A stretch of 9,573 nucleotides of DNA from Candidatus Dadabacteria bacterium (GTDB lineage Bacteria; Desulfobacterota_D; UBA1144; Nemesobacterales; UBA2774). The notes beneath the pieces were generated by a model, which was not told the DNA's origin, ran no database searches, and worked only from the letters and a program-made list of their open reading frames with translations. The DNA lies in the NCBI GenBank assembly GCA_030632765.1, contig DAOVUC010000046.1:1-9573 (forward strand), read 5' to 3'. Position numbers and translations under genes: made by a program. This document shows positions 5,411 through 9,573 of the stretch, in pieces (position 1 is the first letter of the stretch; every line of letters starts with the position of its first letter).

Positions 5411-6067
5411 ATGATTGTAATTAACATTGCCGATATCCATGGAAACGCTTTGCCCATTTCTGAAATGAAAGAAATATTATCATCCGCCGATCTGGTTTTG
5501 TTAAGCGGGGATATAACACATTTCGGAGGGGAAAAAGAAGCGTCTCAAATAATAAATCAAATTAGAAGCTACAATCCGAATATTCTAGCCGTAACCGGGA
5601 ACTGTGATACAAAAGAAGTAGACTCCTACCTAGAAAGAGAGAATATCCAAATCCACGGACGATATATAGAAATAGAAGGAGTTAACATATTCGGTGCGGG
5701 TGGATCACTTCCCTGTCCAAGCCCTACACCAAATGTTTATACCGAGAACGAATATAATGAAATTTTTGATGGTTCTACCGAAGGGATTGAGGAAAACTCG
5801 CCCACAATCATGGTCTCGCACCAGCCTCCCATAAACACTTTAAATGATACGATTAGCTCGGGCGCTCACGTAGGAAGTATAACGGTCAGAAAATTCATCG
5901 AAAACATTGAGCCTCTCGTATGCTTTACCGGACACATTCACGAAGCCCCGGGAATAGATGAAATTGGCGTCACTAAAATCGTCAATCCCGGTCCGCTTGG
6001 AACCGGATCCTATGCTTATATGGAAATACGTGATAAAATCGAGATTCTTGAGATAAGAAAATTCTAG
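5411..6067 (+). CDS. YfcE-like calcineurin-type metallophosphoesterase
   Basis: Cytoplasmic phosphoesterase with a dinuclear metal site, 218 residues. All five metal motifs are visible: ADIHGN (Asp8, His10), SGDIT (Asp34), GNCD (Asn64, Asp66), SHQPP (His137) and GHIHE (His175, His177). Cys65 replaces the His of the common GNHD motif; GNCD is usual in the YfcE/MJ0936 group, whose members cleave phosphodiester model substrates. The natural substrate is unknown. The start is fixed by the first beta-strand directly after Met1 and by a TGA in frame inside the REP upstream. There is no Shine-Dalgarno between that REP and the ATG, which is odd. The next gene starts 11 bases after the stop, with its AGGAG overlapping this gene's TAG, so the two are co-transcribed and probably translationally coupled. 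Confidence 0.87.
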   Translation: MIVINIADIHGNALPISEMKEILSSADLVLLSGDITHFGGEKEASQIINQIRSYNPNILAVTGNCDTKEVDSYLERENIQIHGRYIEIEGVNIFGAGGSLPCPSPTPNVYTENEYNEIFDGSTEGIEENSPTIMVSHQPPINTLNDTISSGAHVGSITVRKFIENIEPLVCFTGHIHEAPGIDEIGVTKIVNPGPLGTGSYAYMEIRDKIEILEIRKF

Positions 6068-6078
6068 GAGAATTTATC

Positions 6079-6759
6079 ATGAAAACATATTTACACAATG
6101 CAATTTTTTCAAAGTTAGGCTATCCGGCAGCCATTTTAATTTTTACTGTCATGACCGTGTCACTCGCTATAGATGGCAGGACAGCTGAGCAGAAAATGCA
6201 CACGCTTAAAAACTATTCGGCAACTTACGAACTGAGCGGGAATACAAAGGGCACTAAGAGTCAGTATTCCCAGGACTACGGCAGGACCATTTGCTGGCTT
6301 GAGCAATCCGAGACGAGTATTATGGGAAATTCACAAAAAAGGAACGTAAAGATTATAACTTATGTAAAAGATGGTGATCAATGGATCATAACAATTGACC
6401 TTGATAAGAATACAGGAACAAAAATGAAAAACCCTATGTACAAAGGTATAGTTGGCGGAATGCAAGGAAAGACCCCTAAAGAGTTCAGTGAAGGGTTCAT
6501 GAAGCAGATGGGAGGTAAAATAGTGGGCGAGAAAACTGTAAACGGAGAGAAATGCAAAGAATGGACACTAATGGGCGGAGCATCTACATGTGTAACCGAA
6601 GACCAGATAGTAGTTGAATCAAAAGCAGATATGGCTGGTATATCAATATCCGAGGTTGCAACTGAGGTTAAGAGGAACGACGCCGGTCCTAAAGGCATTT
6701 GCAGCGTTGGAGACGCAACGATTGAAGAATTGGATTTAGGACAGATGATGGGACAATAA
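6079..6759 (+). CDS. Secreted protein of unknown function
   Basis: I do not recognise the family with certainty; the style recalls small periplasmic beta-rich proteins such as DUF4412/LolA-like ones. Of 226 residues, the first ~36 look like a Sec signal (basic start, hydrophobic stretch PAAILIFTVMTVSLA at 16-30, possible cleavage after SLA or RTA). No lipobox cysteine is seen. The mature part has alternating hydrophobic strands (NVKIITYVKDGDQWIITIDL, 89-108), a Met/Gly-rich stretch GIVGGMQGKTP, and four cysteines (72, 159, 171, 208) that could form two disulfides. AGGAG at 6066-6070, 8 bases before the ATG, supports the start. It follows the phosphoesterase gene in one operon. Bases 6804-6950 just downstream encode a broken copy of residues 192-226. 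Confidence 0.75.
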   Translation: MKTYLHNAIFSKLGYPAAILIFTVMTVSLAIDGRTAEQKMHTLKNYSATYELSGNTKGTKSQYSQDYGRTICWLEQSETSIMGNSQKRNVKIITYVKDGDQWIITIDLDKNTGTKMKNPMYKGIVGGMQGKTPKEFSEGFMKQMGGKIVGEKTVNGEKCKEWTLMGGASTCVTEDQIVVESKADMAGISISEVATEVKRNDAGPKGICSVGDATIEELDLGQMMGQ

Positions 6760-6803
6760 GTGCAGCACAAATAAATAGTCCAAGGCCTAATGCACAATCC
6801 GGC

Positions 6804-6950
6804 GAAATTGCGATAGAGCTTAAGAGAGGTTCGACTGGCGGAGTTAACGCCTGCGATACAGGAGACGCTGTGATTGAATAAATAGATATTAACCAAATGC
6901 TACAGCAACAGATAACTGATCAGACACCACATGTAGATATAAAAGAATAA
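6804..6950 (+). pseudogene. Decayed copy of the C-terminus of the preceding secreted protein
   Basis: Translated in its own frame, this reads EIAIELKRGSTGG, then VNACDTGDAVIE, a TAA stop, IDINQMLQQ and a further tail ending at TAA 6948-6950. Without gaps it matches residues 192-226 of the preceding protein (EVATEVKR through GDATIEELDLGQMMGQ) at 16 of 35 positions, including the single Cys and the GDA-IE motif. It has no start codon, an internal stop where the intact copy has Glu217, and is out of frame with the upstream gene. It is probably the remnant of an old tandem duplication whose front part was lost. The protein divergence says the event is not recent. Confidence 0.65.
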
Positions 6951-6957
6951 CCAACAA

Positions 6958-6989
6958 GGGAAGGCCGGCCTTAACTAGCCAGCCTTCTC
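6958..6989. terminator. Bidirectional intrinsic-type terminator between convergent genes
   Basis: GGGAAGGCCGGC (6958-6969) pairs with GCCAGCCTTCTC (6978-6989): 12 positions with one mismatch and one G-T pair, and an 8-base loop. It lies 11 bases beyond the yceI stop and downstream of the plus-strand secreted-protein operon. T-rich DNA follows on the minus side (CCCTTGTTGGTTATTCTTTT in that sense) and more weakly on the plus side. Confidence 0.65.
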
Positions 6990-7000
6990 TTAGATATTTA

Positions 7001-7618
7001 TCAGCTCTTTTTACGAATACCCTCTACTTCTAGTGTTATTCTTACCTCTTCACCTACAACAAAGCCTCCGGCCTCTAAAGCCTTATTCCAGACCATACCA
7101 AAGTCCTTTCGGAGAATTTCCCCCTTTGCTATAAATGCGGTGCGTTCCTTTCCCCACGGATCGCTCGCAATATGTCCCTCATACACAGCGTCTAGCGTAA
7201 CCTCTTTTGTTACCCCGTGTATTGTTAGGTCGCCAACAATCTGAAATTTATTACCGTCTCCTTTCTTTATCTCTTTACTTTTAAAAGTAATATTGGGGTA
7301 TTTCTCAACATCTAAAAACTCATCGGACCTCAAATGCTCGTCTCTTTTTTGTTTATTTGTATTGATGCTAGATGCGACAATTGTCGCATCTATACTTGAG
7401 TTAGCAACATCTTTCGAATCAAAGTTGTATGAGCCCTCAAGTAGATCAAAACGTCCGGTAACTGTGCTGATTGCCAAATGCTTTACTTTAAAAATCACCT
7501 GGCTGTGGTCCGGATCTATAATATATTCAGCAACTTCTGCATTTGACCAGTTGGAGCCTGAAAAGAAAAACGTAAAAGCCAAAACCGCAATTGCTATATA
7601 ACTCTTTAGAACTTTCAT
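7001..7618 (-). CDS. YceI-family periplasmic protein
   Basis: Lipocalin-like eight-stranded barrel protein; characterised family members bind isoprenoid quinones or other long amphiphiles, and some are induced by stress or high pH. I take the start at 7618, not the longer frame from 7720, because GGAGG (7628-7632, minus strand) stands 9 bases before this ATG and a clear Sec signal follows (MKVLKSYIAIAVLAFTFFF, then SGSNWSNA, cleavage probably after NA at 27). This gives 205 residues. Family marks: YIIDPDHSQVIFKVKHLAIS, TGRFDLLEGSYNFD, SSINTNKQKRDEHLRSDEFLDVEKYPNITF in pieces across the middle, GDLTIHGVTKEVTL, and the C-terminal RKDFGMVWNKALEAGGFVVGEEV. It is convergent with the secreted-protein operon and divergent from the GNAT gene. 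Confidence 0.92.
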   Translation of the reverse strand: MKVLKSYIAIAVLAFTFFFSGSNWSNAEVAEYIIDPDHSQVIFKVKHLAISTVTGRFDLLEGSYNFDSKDVANSSIDATIVASSINTNKQKRDEHLRSDEFLDVEKYPNITFKSKEIKKGDGNKFQIVGDLTIHGVTKEVTLDAVYEGHIASDPWGKERTAFIAKGEILRKDFGMVWNKALEAGGFVVGEEVRITLEVEGIRKKS

Positions 7619-7655
7619 GGATAAAACCTCCTTAGAATTTGAATTTCCCTTAGTT

Positions 7656-7696
7656 GTATTTTTGATGATTACATCCGTCCTTGGATTCAAAAATAC
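7656..7696. promoter_or_regulatory. Inverted repeat in the yceI/GNAT divergent region
   Basis: GTATTTTTGA (7656-7665) and TCAAAAATAC (7687-7696) are perfect 10-base inverted arms. Inside, ATCC (7673-7676) and GGAT (7683-7686) continue the helix after a one-sided 7-base bulge. It may be an operator or a leader hairpin for yceI (38 bases from its start). It also sits just upstream of the TATAAT at 7699 that may serve the GNAT gene. Confidence 0.4.
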
Positions 7697-7698
7697 CA

Positions 7699-7704
7699 TA
7701 TAAT
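7699..7704 (+). promoter_or_regulatory. Candidate -10 box for the GNAT gene
   Basis: A perfect TATAAT lies 67 bases before the GNAT ATG; the -35 zone (CGTCCT, about 7676-7681) is poor and lies inside the inverted repeat at 7656-7696, as expected for a regulated promoter. Chance occurrence is possible. Confidence 0.3.
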
Positions 7705-7771
7705 TTTTTCCTTTCCACAAATATTTGATATGCTTTACTAAAAATAGCGAACAAATAATTTAGGAGTTAAT

Positions 7772-8260
7772 ATGGAAAACCCAACTATAAGAGAAGCCGA
7801 GATAAAAGACGCAGTCCCTATGGCTGAAATACTGAGGGAAATAGGATGGTCTGAAAAAAGAAACAAGATGTCTCTTAACGAGGTTTCAAAACCCATAGAA
7901 GAGCTCATAGAACATTGCAGCAAAGACGCCAAGGGGCATACAATGATCGTTGCAATAGATGAGAAGAGTAAAGTAATTGGATTCACTAACGTGCACTGGG
8001 TGCCGTTTATAATGTTGGGCAGCTGGGAGGGTTATGTGTCTGACGTGTTCGTAAGTCCTCAGGCTGGAGGTCAAGGTGCTGGGAGCGCTCTGATTAAACA
8101 CGTAATGCAAGAGGGGGAAAAGAGAGGCTGCATGAGACTTATGCTAACAAACGGCAAAGAAAAGCCGTCTTATAAGACAGGCTTTTATAAGAAAATGGGC
8201 TGGACCGAAAGACCCAAAGTAGCCAATTTTGTCTATTATTACAAAGAGCCCTGGTCATAA
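7772..8260 (+). CDS. GNAT-family N-acetyltransferase
   Basis: Transfers an acetyl group from acetyl-CoA to an amine of a small molecule or protein; the acceptor is unknown. The 162 residues cover a single GNAT fold. TIREAEIKDAVPMAEI (5-20) is the usual first strand and helix. Motif A is VSDVFVSPQAGGQGAGSAL (89-107), with the pyrophosphate-binding pattern Gln97-x-x-Gly100-x-Gly102. Motif B is the RLMLTNG (122-128) strand followed by the YKTGFYKKMGW helix (134-144), where the family often has its catalytic Tyr (Tyr139 here). AGGAG ends 6 bases before the ATG. It reads divergently from yceI; the SixA-like gene follows 43 bases later. Confidence 0.88.
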   Translation: MENPTIREAEIKDAVPMAEILREIGWSEKRNKMSLNEVSKPIEELIEHCSKDAKGHTMIVAIDEKSKVIGFTNVHWVPFIMLGSWEGYVSDVFVSPQAGGQGAGSALIKHVMQEGEKRGCMRLMLTNGKEKPSYKTGFYKKMGWTERPKVANFVYYYKEPWS

Positions 8261-8266
8261 ATTGCA

Positions 8267-8294
8267 TTGTACACCTAGTACTAAATGGTAGAAT
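8267..8294 (+). promoter_or_regulatory. Candidate promoter for the SixA-like gene
   Basis: TTGTAC (8267-8272) and TAGAAT (8289-8294) with a 16-base spacer. The -10 box ends 9 bases before the ATG at 8304, so transcription would start at or just before the start codon. This agrees with the lack of a Shine-Dalgarno there and suggests a leaderless mRNA. Confidence 0.35.
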
Positions 8295-8303
8295 GATCCC
8301 AAG

Positions 8304-8807
8304 ATGGCAGAACATAAAACCTTAATCTTAGTAAGACACGCTAAGTCGAGCTGGAAAGATAAAACTCTAAACGATATAAAACGCCCGCTTAATAAACGAG
8401 GTAACCGTGATGCTCCGAAAATGGGTCAGTACATGGCCAAGAATAAAATTCAGCCCGAAGTCATATTCTCAAGCCCAGGGCTTCGCGCGCTAACGACAGC
8501 AAGATTACTCTCACTTAAAATCGATATTAAACCAACAGATATAATAATTAATGAGAAGATATATACCTTTGACTCCGAGGATTTACTTAATGTAATCAAA
8601 GCCCTAAAGGATAAGTACGAGAAAGTTATGATAGTCGCTCACAACCCTGCCATTACAGACCTCGTCAATTACCTCTCAGGGTCTAAAATTGACAACGTAC
8701 CTACATGCGGAGTGGCTGTATTAAAATTACCAATAAATTCATGGAAAAAGGTAAGTAAAAATAAAGCTAAACTAGACAGTTTTGATTATCCCAAAAAATT
8801 ATGGTAG
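8304..8807 (+). CDS. SixA-like histidine phosphatase
   Basis: Histidine-phosphatase superfamily (branch 1), 167 residues, cytoplasmic. LVRHAKSSWKD (9-19) holds Arg11 and the catalytic His12 that forms the phospho-His intermediate; RPLNKRG (27-33) is the family loop; SSPGLRALTTA (56-66) gives the second phosphate-binding Arg61; VAHNP (111-115) supplies His113. The C-terminal FDYPKKLW is typical of the SixA-like subgroup annotated as phosphohistidine phosphatase. E. coli SixA acts on phospho-His in ArcB/PTS-Ntr proteins; whether this protein does the same is unknown. No Shine-Dalgarno is found before the ATG (CCCAAG only). A small hairpin ATGGT/ACCAT (8801-8814) covers the stop codon. Confidence 0.88.
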   Translation: MAEHKTLILVRHAKSSWKDKTLNDIKRPLNKRGNRDAPKMGQYMAKNKIQPEVIFSSPGLRALTTARLLSLKIDIKPTDIIINEKIYTFDSEDLLNVIKALKDKYEKVMIVAHNPAITDLVNYLSGSKIDNVPTCGVAVLKLPINSWKKVSKNKAKLDSFDYPKKLW

Positions 8808-8818
8808 AAACCATGCCG

Positions 8819-8851
8819 TTAATTTTTCATACTAAATCTTTCAAAAATTAA
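8819..8851. promoter_or_regulatory. AT-only inverted repeat before rraA
   Basis: TTAATTTTT (8819-8827) and AAAAATTAA (8843-8851) are perfect 9-base inverted arms with a 15-base gap, ending 2 bases before the CTGGAG ribosome-binding region of rraA. Could be an operator; as RNA it would be weak. Chance in AT-rich DNA is possible. Confidence 0.25.
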
Positions 8852-8866
8852 TCTGGAGTATTAAAC

Positions 8867-9356
8867 ATGAATGTATCAACCCCTGATTTATGCGACGCAT
8901 ATCCCGATTTAACAAGAATTCTTGAGCCGATATTTAAGAACTACGTAGGCAAAACCTCATTTGGAGGCGAGATAGTTACAGTAAAGTGCTTTGAGGACAA
9001 TTCCCGTGTTAAAGAAAACGCGGGCAAAGCGGGGGCAAGGCAAAGTCATGGTAGTTGACGGGGGAGGGTCTTTAAAAAAAGCGCTATTAGGAGATTTGAT
9101 TGCAGAGACGGCGCTTAATAACGAATGGGAAGGATTTATTATTTACGGCTGCATACGGGATGTTGAACCGATTAGCACTATGAAAATAGGGGTTAAAGCT
9201 CTAAATTCGATACCACTTAAAACACAAAGAAAAGGGGAGGGCGAAAATAACGTTCGGATAACCTTTGGCGGTGTTACTTTTAATGCGGGTGAGTACGTTT
9301 ATGCCGATACTACAGGAATTATAGTTTCTAGCATGCCACTAACCAATAGAGAATAG
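8867..9356 (+). pseudogene. rraA: RraA/HMG-aldolase family protein, broken by a +1 frameshift
   Basis: With one G removed from the run of five at 9031-9035, the gene gives a 162-residue protein that lines up without gaps at the junction with E. coli RraA (161 aa): [23 protein letters not shown], then [46 protein letters not shown]. As it stands, translation from 8867 stops at 9056-9058 after 63 residues, and the rest lies in the next frame. RraA in E. coli restrains RNase E; other members of the fold are divalent-metal 4-hydroxy-4-methyl-2-oxoglutarate aldolases/oxaloacetate decarboxylases. The Arg-Asp pair in GCIRD, which E. coli RraA lacks (Arg-Gln), favours the enzyme type. GGAG (8854-8857) stands 9 bases before the ATG. 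Cause: real mutation, or a homopolymer sequencing error. Confidence 0.85.
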
Positions 9357-9359
9357 AGG

Positions 9360-9573
9360 TCAGTATTTAGAGACATAATCATACATAAACCAAAAGTGCA
9401 TGGCGCTTTCAATCATTATAAACACATGAAAAACTTCATGAAAACCAAAAAACCCCGGCCAGGGATCAGGACGCCTAATTGCGTAAATGACCGCACCAAG
9501 AGTATAAAATCCCCCTCCGATAAATAGCCATAACGAGCCTGCGGTGCCTAGCGCATTAATTATAGGGAGGAGG
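9360..9573 (-). CDS. Hemolysin III / PAQR-family membrane protein (C-terminal part)
   Basis: The last 70 residues of a minus-strand gene that starts beyond the right edge; with no start codon in view it is easy to miss. Reading in, they contain a transmembrane-like segment LWLFIGGGFYTLGAVIYAI, a loop RRPDPWPGFFG, and a last membrane segment with FHEVFH and SAMHFWFMYDY. The GG-x-FYTLGAV-x-YA pattern followed by an HE-x-x-H helix and a third His is typical of the YqfA/HlyIII group of seven-helix proteins, where these His residues help form the zinc site. Despite the name, haemolysis is not the general role; it is thought to be a membrane hydrolase-like family. The stop codon is 3 bases from the rraA stop (convergent). 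Confidence 0.8.
   Translation of the reverse strand, partial: LLPIINALGTAGSLWLFIGGGFYTLGAVIYAIRRPDPWPGFFGFHEVFHVFIMIESAMHFWFMYDYVSKY

Noticed and set aside
6378..6896. 172-codon minus-strand open frame opposite the secreted protein
   Set aside because: Antisense shadow: the plus strand has a signal peptide, a good ribosome binding site and a homologous decayed copy, while the minus frame has no recognisable domain.
7619..7720. 34-residue N-terminal extension of YceI
   Set aside because: It would put 34 polar residues before an obvious signal peptide and ignore the strong GGAGG ahead of the ATG at 7618; it translates the leader inverted repeat.
9021..9050. Programmed +1 frameshift in rraA
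   Set aside because: No slippery codon with a stop or stimulator like that of prfB is seen at the junction, and RraA is not known to use recoding; a homopolymer change explains it more simply.

Overview
The window looks like a chromosomal stretch of a free-living, probably Gram-negative bacterium with moderate GC (roughly low-to-mid 40s by eye). Evidence includes a periplasmic YceI protein with a signal peptide, an RraA-family protein, SixA-like and hemolysin III genes, and REP-like palindromes scattered between genes. Gene content and repeats would fit a deltaproteobacterium-like or candidate-phylum genome, but nothing here fixes the taxon. There are no phage genes, transposases, rRNA, tRNA or CRISPR.

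Left part (1-3413). A complete pyruvate decarboxylase runs on the minus strand. It is followed 38 bases later by a second minus-strand gene, of which only the ribosome binding site and first three codons are in view. Divergently, a class I flavin disulfide oxidoreductase of the 'mercuric reductase-like' group runs on the plus strand. The shared intergenic region holds a good sigma70-type promoter for pdc, a -10 box for the flavoprotein, and two REP palindromes, one of which carries another REP copy in its loop.

Middle (3414-6759). A 524-base stretch without a convincing gene is full of palindromes: two REPs, a 71-base imperfect inverted repeat and smaller ones. Next come a small SAM methyltransferase, a stand-alone diadenylate cyclase (c-di-AMP synthase) with an RHM instead of RHR motif, a YfcE-like metallophosphoesterase, and a secreted protein of unknown function. 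The last two form a tight operon. A REP pair separates the cyclase from the phosphoesterase. The unknown secreted protein is followed by a decayed copy of its own C-terminus.

Right part (6804-9573). A bidirectional terminator hairpin separates this from a minus-strand yceI gene. A divergent promoter region with an inverted repeat leads into a GNAT acetyltransferase, a SixA-like histidine phosphatase (possibly leaderless), and an rraA-like gene broken by a one-base expansion of a G run. A hemolysin III (PAQR) gene enters from the right edge, convergent with rraA and only 3 bases from it.

I do not see a clear new multi-gene system. The most interesting points are the bona fide pyruvate decarboxylase, the REP family with covarying stems and a REP nested in a REP, the variant diadenylate cyclase next to a phosphodiesterase, the rraA frameshift, and the duplicated and decayed C-terminus after the secreted protein.
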